Shown in pieces: positions 1 to 10,975 of a stretch of 64,000 nucleotides of DNA. Every line of letters starts with the position of its first letter. The stretch's first letter is position 1. The DNA is taken from positions 65,239,257 to 65,303,256 of the forward strand of contig NC_134023.1 in NCBI RefSeq assembly GCF_040712315.1, given 5' to 3'. The notes below the pieces were generated by a model, which made no database searches, was not told the origin of the DNA, and saw only the letters and a list, made by a program, of their open reading frames with translations. This DNA is from Castanea sativa. Lineage: Eukaryota; Streptophyta; Magnoliopsida; Fagales; Fagaceae. A program made the translations under genes and the position numbers.

Positions 1-248
1 TCCTATTCAGTCCATTTTGGCCACTTCTATCCTATTCGATCTACTTTGGTCCTTTTTGGTCCACTAAAAGTGATAATTCATTACTTGCATTTTTGAAACA
101 TTATTTATTATAAAATACATAAATTATTGAATTTGGCTATGTCATTAATAATTTAAATGGTAGGCGTTGGTAGCTCATGGATTAGCCAAATTTATAGCCC
201 TCTATTTTTCTTCTTCTTAATGAATTCATGAGAGAGAAAGAGAAAGAG

Positions 249-282
<34 letters not shown>

Positions 283-462
283 CACTCCTCTAGACTATGA
301 GTGTAGACCACCTCTGGATATATCCCGGTTTAGATCCCCAACAGATCTACACCATCCCCATAGGTAGTCACCTATCTACCTTAAAGATAGATCTGCATCC
401 TAGTGTAGCTCAACCAGACCTTTAGGATCACCATTCCCAATCTCTAGAAGAGATCTAAGTGT

Positions 463-508
<46 letters not shown>

Positions 509-2442
509 ATATAAGGGCTCCAATGGTGTATTAAATATTAAAACCTTTTGTTGTCGAATAAAATATTTAGAGATTTATCACCATCTATACTGAAAATCAA
601 TTGGTGTCTTGGTCCAATGGTAAAGAACAAACGTCACAGAGTAGACATCATAAGTTTGAAATATTACCGATCTATCAAAAGGTTAATTCCTCTTTTCCTT
701 GACAATGAATCGCTTATCACTTAACTAATACGTGCTAAATAAGTTAAAATCTTGATTTGGTTTGATAATTGATATAGCATAAAGACAAGCAAATAAAAAT
801 ATGGTAATGAAAGTCCTCAATCTTACCAGCATTAGGAACCAAAAGTACTTTTAGACATTATTTTAGAACCAAGCACCGGTGTATGTAAAAGTGGTGACTG
901 GTGAGTGTATCATCACTTCCAATTCAATTGGGCAAAAGAGAAAGGCCGGTTTGAGTTTTGACTCTTTGTTAGGCTTTCGGCCAACCCTTTGATGGCTCCT
1001 TTCGAAGACTTGTTCATTATTTTTGAACTTTTGACCAAAGTAGAAAAGAAAGAAACCAATATAAATTAAATAAAGATAGCAAAATAGCTACATGGCATTG
1101 GGCTTGGGACTCCACGTCTGTTATAGTCAAAGAATATCGTAATCCTGGCTTCATTGTGAATTTTGTATAGATCAATGATTCAACGTGCAGTTTATTTAAT
1201 TCAGAATAGGAAAAACTTTTACCTTCTTGGTATCTTTTTGTTTGTTTTTTGTTTTAACCCCTGAATTTTTCAAGCCATTTAACAAATTGATTAGGGGGGC
1301 TGATTTTAAAAATCCATTTAACAAATAATGAATCTATATGGTTTTATTTTATTTGTATCAAATTTAGATTTTAAGTTTTAATTTGAAACATTGAAAACTA
1401 TAAGAATTAATTTAAAACCATCCTAAATTATAGGGGGGCTTTAAATATACTTTGATCAATTTCTTTGGAGTGGTTGAATTCTCAACAACATTAGTCTGTG
1501 TTAGTCATTGTTGGCTTAGTTACACGTATTCTTTTTATCAATTCTATTTGATTAAAAATAGTCCCTATTAGTCTATTACTTCCTTAATCGAGATGTCTTT
1601 TTAACTACTTCTTCCAATATTATTTTTTAGTCTTCTTCTACCTTCTTTTTTTTTTTTTTTTGTTAAACCCCATAAAAAATAAAATATGTTGATTACATTA
1701 CACAATACCTGCAAGTTGTCACAATAATGCAACTCAAGCATCTTTAAACCAGCAAATATAACTAATCCAAACAGATCTCACGTGTTGTTTTAAAGTTGTC
1801 TACTATGTTACCTATGCAAACAAACAAAAACATAAATGTTTCTTTCTTCTTCTTTTTTCCTTTTCTCACTCCTTAGAGGAGTACTTTTTGTTTGACAAAA
1901 TGCCAATTCATTGCCAATCCTAAATGCAATCAGCCAGTCCAAAATGGAGATCTCAAGTCTCAACCATTACAATAAATTCCTTCAGGTTGTGTTTTGAGTT
2001 TGAGGATTTGAAATCTAAACAAATTTAAAGAATAATTGTTAATATAAACTGTTTGAAATCTTTGGAGATTTAGCTCAAGTAATTTCAAACTAAAATTTAA
2101 AATTGAAATCCTTTTCTTTAACTAAAAATTCCATCAGGAAATAAAGGCTTGATGTAAAATAATCTCTTTCATATTGCTTCACTAAAAGGGAAACCTTTCA
2201 TCATACAAAGAGATATAAAGAGATGTTGCAATCTCTGTACAGATTCTGGTTAGCAGCTGATAAAAAGAAAAAGAAAAAAGAAAAACAGAACCTAGAACAG
2301 AAAATTCACCTACTGATCATGAACTATAACAGATAGGACACATGATGTTATAATACAACATAGAACCTTCAGCAGTAATGGGTACAATTACCTGAGAAGA
2401 TGACAATTCTATAGAAAGACCTACTGATCGGCTAATCACAAT
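1..2442. other. Intergenic region, no gene seen
   Basis: No credible coding region was found. The first 65 bases hold a degenerate short repeat (variants of TCCTATTC followed by GTCCATTTTGG), which looks like the edge of a minisatellite running off the left side. Two long AT dinucleotide runs (251-280 and about 468-505) flank about 190 bases of higher-complexity sequence. The rest is AT-rich sequence with a poly-T run near 1647. The right end is the 3' flank of the OBERON-like gene on the minus strand. Confidence 0.6.
251..505. repeat. Paired (AT)n microsatellites around a unique spacer
   Basis: There are 15 AT units at 251-280 and about 19 units at 468-505. The spacer between them is not AT-rich and has no open reading frame. 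Each run may mark an old insertion boundary, but no inverted or direct terminal repeats were found in the spacer. Confidence 0.8.
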
Positions 2443-5400
2443 TCAAGATTGTCTTGTAGCTTCCATTTTCAGTAATAGATCTTTAATATCTGCTTGCATC
2501 CTCCTCTTCATATCATAGTACTCTCGATGTGCTCTGTCTAGGGCCTGGACTTCTTCGTATTTTTGTTTACGCATTTCTTGAGCCTCAGCCAAACGCAACT
2601 TTGTGAATCGACCTGTATACTCCTCTTCAGTTTTTTCCTTCTTTGCAATGGCAATGCGCTTTAGGCCCTCAGCTTCTCTTCTTGCTTCATCAGCACGGGC
2701 TTGGAACATTTTAGCCTCTGCCTCTTTGATTCTCACAAGACTCTCCAATTCATCAAACACGGGTTCCTTTTGAATACTTGTCTGCAACTCAGTCTCCAAA
2801 GTGCGTTTATCAATCTGGTCATAACTGAATCTAGGAAATACAGCAGGTGCCCTGTCCAACTGAGGGGCCTTCTCTGAATAAACAGATTTTAGCCAACTGG
2901 GATCCTGGCTTGTCCCAGCAATCCCATTGCTTTCTTTACCCTGTTCATTGCCAGATGAGATTGGCATCTTGCCTAACTTGGGAGTTTCGGCTTCTGCAAT
3001 AACAGTTAAAGGATGTAAATTATAACCTCGTGGTTCAGCTTGAGACCTCAAAAGAATGATATATAGAAAAGAAGAAAATACTGCAGTATATTTCATTTGA
3101 TGGCACTAGGTCTATCACACATATGAACCCATGCAAAAAAATTGACATATTTTCCCCTTCCCCATTCCAATACCTGATGCATGTATCTCAGAAAAAGAAA
3201 AAATAATTTTTCCCCTCTTTAAACCCTTTATTGATCTTATAAACATAAAATTGCCCTCTGAACAGCAATGAAGCAAATATTGCAGTTCCAAGCCACTGTA
3301 TTGAATGGTTTACCAGTTTCTTATGTCACAAAATTCAAATGTTAAGAACCACACTCAACATAACCCAGCAAAACACTAATGCATGATTTCAATACAAAAC
3401 TACAGAAAGCAGATTTAGTTTTGGTTGCTCAGCAACATTTTGTCATACAAAAAATAATCAGTTCCTAAAGACTACTTCATATGGAATTCTTGAGTTGCCC
3501 AAAGATTGATATGATTTACACTTAAAAGAGAGAGGGTTTTGGACTAGAGATGCTTTATTTTTTATTCACTTTATTGAATTCAGAAATTGCTCGATTCTTC
3601 TCTATCTTACATTAAAAAAAATTGCTCTATTCTGCATTACAACATCCTAGGTTGTCATCAAATGCTTCACAAATATAAATACAGAAACTCAAGCAATTAT
3701 CAAAATAAGTCACACATATCCCCTAATAAATTTCTTGATACATCAATAGTTGGAGGTGGGGGATTTTGAACCCTAGATGGCTCCATAGGAGGTGCCAACC
3801 AATTGAGCTACAAGGCTCTTGGCACAGAGCCCCCAATATGTCATGCATATATTGTAAATAATGCAGATTATGCAGTGTTCACATTTATGATAGAAGAAAC
3901 AAAAGGCATAATGATAAATAAAGCAGTTTAGTTGGCATTTTTTCTTCCAAAAAGCACCTTCCCCACACATTAAATTTAACCCAAATAACTTCAAAGAACC
4001 AAAAATTATTTGTCTTCATCAGAAGTCATCAGCTCTCTTTTACTGGTATCCTGTGAATGGCTAAAGTTATCTAAAATCATTTCCTAATGAATGTAATTAT
4101 AGACCACATAGACAACGAGAAAGAGTTATCCCAAATCATGTCATATTATAACAAATACATGAAACAGGTAAAGAATCTCAAGTAGATATGTCCATGACAA
4201 GTTGCTAAGTTAACATGATCTCACAATCATACAAGAAAGAAAAAAAAATACAGTACCCAATATAAAGAACTCATATTACCAACAGAGTTGTAAAGGACTT
4301 ACCACGAAGAAAAGCCAAGATATGACTGCAAACCTCAGGAAGGTCCAACTTATTTGCCAATCGTACCAGCATCTGATCAGCAATTTCATGAAGCCGTCTC
4401 CCTCTCATATCCTTGCTGTCACGAAAAATTCTCTTCACATAATCAAGTTCTCGGGAAAGAGTTTCAGCTGTCCATTCCTTTACAAAACTTTGAAAAACCT
4501 CATTCACAAAGCCAAACAACTCTGAAGGATGATCACAGGCAATACAATGAAACTGCATCTCGGTCGTTCCATAAGCCCCTTTTGCACTTCTTCCATTTAT
4601 AATATAAGATTTTCGTAACGCACAATCCGTATGGCACCAATGAAGACAAACATCACAACCAACCCAACTACATGTTTTATTTGCCATGTCAAACTTTGAA
4701 CACACAAGACACATGCAAGCACTGCAAAAACCTTTCTTCTGCACACAAACCTTGCAATCACATTCATCCACAGGCAAAGAACTCTTACAGGCAAGATTTC
4801 TGCATTTTAAGTTGAGAAATACCTCCGCCAAATGATCATTCGTAACACTGTCATCTAGCTGAAGGTAATCCGGAAGACCAGTTCTCAAAGCAACCAAGAT
4901 TTCCAGTTGAGCCCGGTGGGCTTTCTGTAGTGTCTCCAAGGTTATATCAGACTTGTTCTGCAGAGCTTTCTGAAAATCAACGAGTTGCTTTTGCTTATCA
5001 ATACTCAACATGGTATCGCTGATGCTCTCTTTCAGACGCACTATGGATTGTGCTGTCATGTCATGAAATTTCCTAGCCATTGCATGTACCGGTTCCTCAA
5101 CTATCTTAGCAATGATTTTCTCAACATATTCAGCTCCACCGCCACTGTATTCAAACTCCTTCTGGCCACTACTCCTATATAAACTACCACTACTCTTTTC
5201 CCTCATTCTCCGCTTCTTGTCATAACTATAATTTGATCCAATATCATGAGACCCTACACTTTGCGAAGGCGATCTAACATCATCGTTGAACGACTGCTGC
5301 CTATGAAGGCTCAATTGCCTTTCTAGTCCATTGCCCATTTTAGAGCTTCCTTCTAAACCCCTATGATGTTGTCCTTGCACAGCTTGACCGTTCGAAATGC

Positions 5401-7549
5401 CTTGTAATACTTGAGACTGATTAAGAGAGCCATTTCCATTCATAAAGATTCTCGGATATAGAGGGATATCTTTAGGCTTAGACTCATTCTGAGACTGTCC
5501 CTGCCAAGCTCCCTGAGAAGCTTGATCGATTCCCTGAAATATGGGGCGGCTGCCAACCGATTGTTCAAAGTTGTCCATCGAATTTTGTGTCAGAGAACAG
5601 CTGGGGTTGTGGAAAAACGACTGAGAACCTGAAAAAGACATTGATGCAGTAAATCCATCCGAATTAGTACGAAACGTAGTACTCATGGACTGAACACTCC
5701 TAGCCTGACTGGGTGAACCAGGAGCTGCTTGAATTGTATCCTGAGCAGCACCAATCGGTAACAAAACATTCGGTAAGCTTAACGAAAGATCAAACGGTTC
5801 CAACACCAGCTTCTCTTCCTTCGGCCTATTAACACCAGAGTGATCATTCTTCTCCTCCCTTCTAACCGGAGATGTACTAAACAACTCAAACCCCCGAGTA
5901 CTTGGTCCTTCCATATCATCACTATCCCTCTCAAACTCCCTCGATTCCCTCTCCATCCATACACCATCTTCAGCAGAATCCGCAACATGGGTCGGTTCAA
6001 TCGACACACTTTTCCCCTTATCCTTAAAATTCTGACTCAAACCCTCCTCTCTTTCTCTCCCCATATTCACTTCACCCTCTCCTCCATTTTCTTCCCCAAC
6101 CTCCTTATCCAACTCCTGTGCTTCTTCCACTTCCACCTCCATTTCCACATCCTCTACCTTGGCTTCAAGATCTATGCTCACACCCCTGTCTTGTTTATCA
6201 CACTCCTCTTCTGACCCCAAAGACTTTTCATCATCATCATCATCATCATCATCAACAACCCCATCATTCTTCCCTTCCTCCTCAACACACTCCCCATCTT
6301 CCTTCACACACTCTTCCTTGTCATCACCACCACAACCTTCATCATTCCCTGCCTCAGCCTCGTCCCCGTCCTCGCTTCCACTGCTCAATTCATCAACTTT
6401 ATCATCTTCCTTCTCCACATCTTTCACCTCACTATCACTCTCCTTATTTTGCACCTCTCTCTCTTCTTCTTTACTCAATACTTTCACCCCATCCTCCTTA
6501 TTCTCAATACCCGATTCGATTTCAGCTTCAGCCTCAACTTTGTGGTTCGATTCCAGTTCTGGTTCCGGCTCAGGCTCTGGCTCCTGTTCGGGTTCCGGTT
6601 CCGGCTCGAGCTCTCCTTCCTCCATTTCGCTACTACTTCCACTCTCAACTTGAGCCTCCTCACTCTTCTTCACCATCTCCACATCCATACTCTTTGATTG
6701 CTCACTCGCACCTGATTCCCTCGACCAAGTCGGCGACTTCGATTTCGATTTTGACTTATTCGAATAAGCCGAAGTCTCCTTTGTAGCAGCCACCGTCACC
6801 GCCGTCGCCGCCGCCCTCGAATCCGATCTCGACACCGTTCTTAACGGCGACGAACCTGAATTCGAAACCGTATTAGCCGTCACAGTCGAAGCAGCCGAAA
6901 CCCTAACCATCCTCGATTGCTCGCTCGCCGCCGAGTCCCTAGACCAAGTCGGCGACTTCACATCCCTCAAACCAATTCTACTCCTCTCCTCCGAATCCTT
7001 ATTCCCATTGTTACCGAACCTCCGCCACGACGACACGCTCCCTTCCCGTCTCGACCGATCCGAACCCGAAGATGACCGCTCCGATCTAAACCCCTTCGGA
7101 AACTCCCTTCTCGACGAAGACAAAGACAGCGAAGTCGACGAACCGCCGCCGCAGAAACTCTCCGACCGGTGAATCAAACTCCGATCGTAACCTCCGCCAC
7201 CGCCTCCTCTACTCTCTCCACTATACCGATCGAACCCCTTCCTCCTATCGAACCCATCGAAATCATGCTCCGATCTCTTCCTCACCACCCTCGACACCTC
7301 CCGATCATCGTCCCCGCCGGACGACCGATCCCGGTCGTACCTCGACGAAGCCACCGCCGCCGCCGCCGACGACGAAACCAACCCGCCCTTCCGCACATTC
7401 TCCGACTTGTGGTAGAAGCTAGTCCGATACTGCGAAGAGGAACGGCTCGGGTTCGAATTCGAACTCGGGTTCGGATTCAAACTCGGGTTCGGATCCTTGC
7501 ATTTCTCGCCGTACGAATCGAGATCTTCACTAGACCTCAACCTCTTCAT
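2443..7549 (-). CDS. OBE4-like: OBERON 3/4-like (TITANIA clade) PHD-finger protein, two coding exons
   Basis: CDS is complement(join(2443..2993,4303..7549)), 1265 codons plus stop. The start chosen is the ATG at 7549, giving MKRLRSSEDLDSYGEK, the usual N-terminus of the OBE3/OBE4 clade; the upstream in-frame codons lack an ATG. The donor is G|GTAAGT at 4302 and the acceptor TTGCAG ends at 2994; the join reads R-E-A-E-T-P in frame. Residues 1-700 are low-complexity: Ser/Arg-rich, then very acidic with an EPEP run near 312-336 and a run of nine Asp near 431-440. A Cys/His-rich OBERON PHD-like domain lies at about 913-1000 (DECDCKVC, CSACMCLVC, HWCHTDCALR). The second exon ends in a long charged coiled coil (about 1160-1265). 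OBERON proteins are nuclear chromatin factors needed for root and shoot meristem maintenance. Arabidopsis OBE4 is somewhat shorter. Family assignment is firm; OBE3 versus OBE4 is not resolved. Confidence 0.93.
3735..3836 (-). mobile_element. tRNA-derived SINE in the OBERON intron
   Basis: On the minus strand this has a pol III A-box-like TAGCTCAATTGG followed about 30 bases later by a B-box-like GGTTCAAAATCC, the order and rough spacing of a tRNA-related SINE head. It sits inside the 1309-bp OBERON intron (2994-4302), in the same orientation as the gene. The B box is one base off consensus, so it is probably dead. The 3' end and target duplications were not defined. Confidence 0.6.
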
Positions 7550-7616
7550 CTTCTTCTCCCTCTTCTTCTTCGCCTCTTTCTCTTTTGCCCAAAACTCATG
7601 CAATATTTACGAGAAC

Positions 7617-7647
<31 letters not shown>

Positions 7648-7910
7648 TAGGGTTTTTTTTGGTTTCAGCTTCAGAGCTACGAAGAGGTGGTGGTGTTGTT
7701 GTTGTTTACTAATTAATTAGATTTGGTATTGTAAAGCCCAGAGATTAAGCCGAAATTACAGAAACTGCCATAAAAGGTTATGAGATCTTTGGTTTGTGGT
7801 ACGCCGGTGTAAAATGTGAAGATTGGGTGAGGGCATAATGGGGAACAGAGAAATGGGTGAGTCAACGCAGTTAAACTACTGAAAGAGAGAGAGAGAGAGA
7901 GAGAGTTGGA
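7550..7910 (-). promoter_or_regulatory. 5' leader/promoter of the OBERON-like gene with GA repeats
   Basis: Immediately upstream of the start on the minus strand are two GA/CT dinucleotide tracts, at about 7620-7648 and 7885-7906. The same kind of tract precedes TWD1, the EFR3-like gene, RPB11 and the PHD gene here, and GA-rich 5' leaders are common in plants. The transcription start cannot be placed from sequence alone. Confidence 0.5.
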
Positions 7911-8538
7911 TACGCAAAGTGCGTGGAAGGGGGGGCATAAGAAAAGTGTGAAAAGGATTGGGTTTTTGGGGTTGTGGGATTGGGATTGGAAGGGGGTGCG
8001 TAATGCGCTTTAAGGCGCATGATAGTTGTTGGTGAAGAGAGAGTTTCGGGGTTTGAGGGGTTTGGGTAGAGTGTAGTATAGGTCAAAATGTAAGTGTGTT
8101 TGGTGTGACCACTCACATGTTTCCACATGCCCTCGACTTTCAACCATTTTTCTTTCTTTTTCTTTTTTTTTTCAAATATTTATAGAATTTTTTGTTTTGA
8201 AAAGAAAAGGAAAAAAAATTTTGACTTTTTAAACAACTTTTTATATTTATCTTGAAAATAATATCAAAACTTTTTAGAAATATTTTTCTAATGGTTTAGG
8301 AACTATTTTTAAAAATATTTTACTGGCAGAATGATAAAACAATAAATGTTGTTGATAATTTTTCATATTTTCTATAAAAGTGGTGTTAAAACTTTCCTAT
8401 TATAGTTTATTAATAATTGTTCTAATGGCGTCTGTTAATATCATCCATGTTTTATTACTAAATGTCATAAGAACGCTCGTCAACAGAACTTTTTATAATG
8501 TGAAGACGAGTTCCAATTCGCTAGACAATTTTTTCTTA

Positions 8539-8865
8539 CGCTCTGTTTGTTTCAATAATGATATTTTCTAGAAAATGGGTCATTTTCTAAAAAGCACTTT
8601 CTATAAAACTATCTCATTTTCTAATGTTTGGTAGCAATTTTAAATAAGTTGAAAAACAACCTCTTAATTTCCCTTATATAACTTGCTGTGAGATAGAGTT
8701 GTTTTCCAACAAAATTTAATGGAAAACAATCTCTAAAAATAAGCCATACTTTTTATATTGACCAAATATAGTTTTCCTTTGGCTCATATTTTTTTATGCT
8801 ACCAAACATTAGAAAATAAGGAAAACTATCTTTACACAAGGTTTTCCATTGAAACAAACGGAGCG
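8539..8865. mobile_element. PIF/Harbinger-like (Tourist-type) MITE, 327 bp
   Basis: The ends are inverted repeats: CGCTCTGTTTGTTTCAAT at the left against the reverse complement of ATTGAAACAAACGGAGCG at the right, with one mismatch, and weaker pairing continues inward (a TAATGTTTGGTAGC-type motif on each arm). Both sides are flanked by TTA (8536-8538 and 8866-8868), the target duplication typical of PIF/Harbinger elements. There is no transposase, so it is non-autonomous. Confidence 0.75.
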
Positions 8866-9075
8866 TTATTATCATTAAATCAATATACTAGTTAATTTTT
8901 GATATAGATAGAATTCAAATTTCGAATCATATTTCTTATTTGATGACAAAAAAAATTATTGGTTAACTAATTGGAACCTACCCTAAAAAATAATGTTTTA
9001 TAAGACATTAATTATTAAAAAAATATATAATTGTTTATGGGTGTCTATGTGATACAATTTAAGGATTATTAAATA

Positions 9076-9266
9076 GAGAAATGATATGTCCACAACATTT
9101 TTATAACATTTTTACAACAAATCCTAAGTGGCAGGATGTTACTGGTTGTTATTGTTGGGGCAAAAAAATAATCTTAGTGTTAGGTTCAAATTTGAACCAA
9201 TAACAACTAACCACCTATAATTTGTTGTAAAAATATTGTAAAAATGTTGTGGACGTAGCACCTCTC
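9076..9266. mobile_element. Mutator-like MITE, 191 bp, with perfect 9-bp target duplication
   Basis: The terminal inverted repeats are about 47 bp: the left arm starts GAGAAATGATATGTCCACAA and the right arm, reverse complemented, starts GAGAGGTGCTACGTCCACAA. TATTAAATA occurs at 9067-9075 and 9267-9275. Sister units of the tandem array carry the uninterrupted site (for example near 9668), which proves the insertion. A 9-bp duplication points to the Mutator superfamily. There is no coding capacity. Confidence 0.9.
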
Positions 9267-9449
9267 TATTAAATATGTTTAATGAATTTTTGGCATAGGT
9301 GGGTTCGAAGTTTGAACCTCGAACAATTTTTTTTTTTTTTTTTGCCAGTTAACCTAATTGTAACCCACACTAGACAATGTTATTTAAGTTCAAAACTCTT
9401 GACAAAAGGAGTAATACTTTATAAGACATTAATTATTAAAAAATATATT

Positions 9450-9620
9450 GTGGGGTTCAAAAACAACCACCAAATTGATAATGATGGAAGAAATGATCCT
9501 TTTGTTCATTCAATTTGCTGTTTAGATCTCCCATTGTGCAATATTTTCCCATTTTTTTAGAAATTAATTGTCAAGTCATTTATTCCATCATTATCATTTT
9601 GGTGGTTGTTTTTTACTCCC
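9450..9620. mobile_element. Foldback MITE, about 171 bp
   Basis: Long inverted repeats: the left arm contains AAAAACAACCACCAAATTG and ATAATGATGGA; the right arm is their reverse complement (TCCATCATTATCATTTTGG, TGGTTGTTTTTTACTCCC). It interrupts a unit of the tandem array just after its TTAATTATTAAAAAA motif. Flanks AAATATATT and ATATATATT could be a 9-bp target duplication with one mismatch, but AT-richness makes this uncertain. Confidence 0.75.
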
Positions 9621-9884
9621 ATATATATTATTGTTTATTAGTGTGTATATGATACAAGTTAAGGACTATTAAATATGTTTAATGAATTTTTGGTATAGGC
9701 AGGTTTGAAGTTTGAACCTCGAAACTTTCTTTTTTACTAGTTGACCTAATTGAACCCAAATTAAACAATGTTGTTGAAGTTCAAAACTCTGGAAAAATGG
9801 AGTAATATTTTATAAGATATTAATTATTTTTAAAAAAATACTATTTATGAGTGTCTATATGATACAAGTTAAGAATTGTTAAAT

Positions 9885-10975
9885 GAATAATTACAATAAA
9901 CCCGTCTGTGGTATGACCTATTTTCACTTTGCCTGCCCATAATTTAAAACTTTACACTTTGCCCACTTAAACGTCAATCCATTACCCACCTCTGTTAAAA
10001 TCAGGGGTAAAAATGTATTTTATTTTCACTTTTATGTCTCTCTCCTCTAAAAAAAAAAAACAGAAAAAACTCAAACAAACAAGATCAAAGAAGGGGGGTT
10101 TTGTAGCTTGGGTTCAAGAACACACTTCCTCTTGTTATGAACAGTCTTGAGTCAATCAATCCAAATAAAATTTTCATATTCGCACAAATCTCAAATCTCA
10201 AACCAAAACCAAAGCAAACCCCACTTCAAAACCCAGACCCACCACACCTAGCAACACAAACACAGACCCACTACACCCACAACAAAGAAAATAAGATAGC
10301 AGAGAGAGAGAGAGGCAAATCAAAGTCAAACCCCTCTTCCTTTTATCTTGTTGGACCAAACAAACAAAGGGAAATTGTCATACATTGGTCCGATTTATTC
10401 GTCTTCCTCAACTAGTTGCTCACACTCACCCAAGCTCCCTATTCGGTCAACCAACTTTGTTCCTTCCTGCCAATCCATCTCTTTCCCAGTCACCCTCTCG
10501 CTAAGCCATCTTGCCCACAACGCAATCTTCGAACTCGACAGAGAGGTACGAAGTTGAAATTGAAATTTTCACTACAGCCACCGACCACGATAACATCGTT
10601 TTTGGTTGATGGTAGATTGTGGTTGATGCCATGGGTAGGTTGGGTTTGAAGAGACAGAGATGAAGAGGGAGAAAAATAATAAATAAATGAAGGAGATGGG
10701 TTTGGAAGCTATTGGATTTTTTTATTTATATTTGATTTGTATTCCTCCAATTTATTCTCGTAGCAGTTTTTCAGCAATAAAAAACCCTAACTTTTTTTTA
10801 TTTTTGTTATGCTTTTTTTTCTTAAAAATTTGTTTTTCTAACGGCAAAGTGAAATGTGGGTAATAGAGTCCTAACGGAAGTTACCACAACAAGTGGGTAA
10901 AGTGTAAATGATTGAACCACGGGTAGACAAAGTGAAAACGAGTCATACCATAGGTGGGTTTACTGTAATTATTTC
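9885..10975. mobile_element. Non-autonomous Mutator-like element, about 1.09 kb
   Basis: Terminal inverted repeats run about 85 bp and start GAATAATTACAATAAACCC at the left and GAAATAATTACAGTAAACCC at the right (reverse complement); both contain TTTTCACTTTG and TTTACACTT. Flanks ATTGTTAAAT (9875-9884) and ATTATTAAAT (10976-10985) are a 9-10-bp target duplication with one difference, and sister units of the array show the unfilled site. The interior (about 900 bp) has short open frames around 10137-10649 that I do not recognise; it could be captured host sequence, as in Pack-MULEs, or plain filler. Confidence 0.8.

Noticed and set aside
300..470. Spacer between two AT runs considered as a captured gene piece or CRISPR-like array
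   Set aside because: No reading frame and no regularly spaced repeats. CRISPR arrays are not expected in a plant genome.
6118..6786. Open frames on the plus strand of 65-220 codons across the acidic and Ser-rich part of the OBERON-like exon
   Set aside because: They are antisense shadows of low-complexity coding sequence (His/Pro/Ser-rich, no known domains).
7497..8143. Short open frames on both strands upstream of the OBERON-like start
   Set aside because: They run through CT/GA tracts and leader sequence; composition is repeat-driven and there is no family resemblance.
10137..10649. Three overlapping open frames of 69-92 codons
   Set aside because: They lie inside the inverted-repeat-bounded element 9885-10975 and show no recognisable protein; kept only as element interior.
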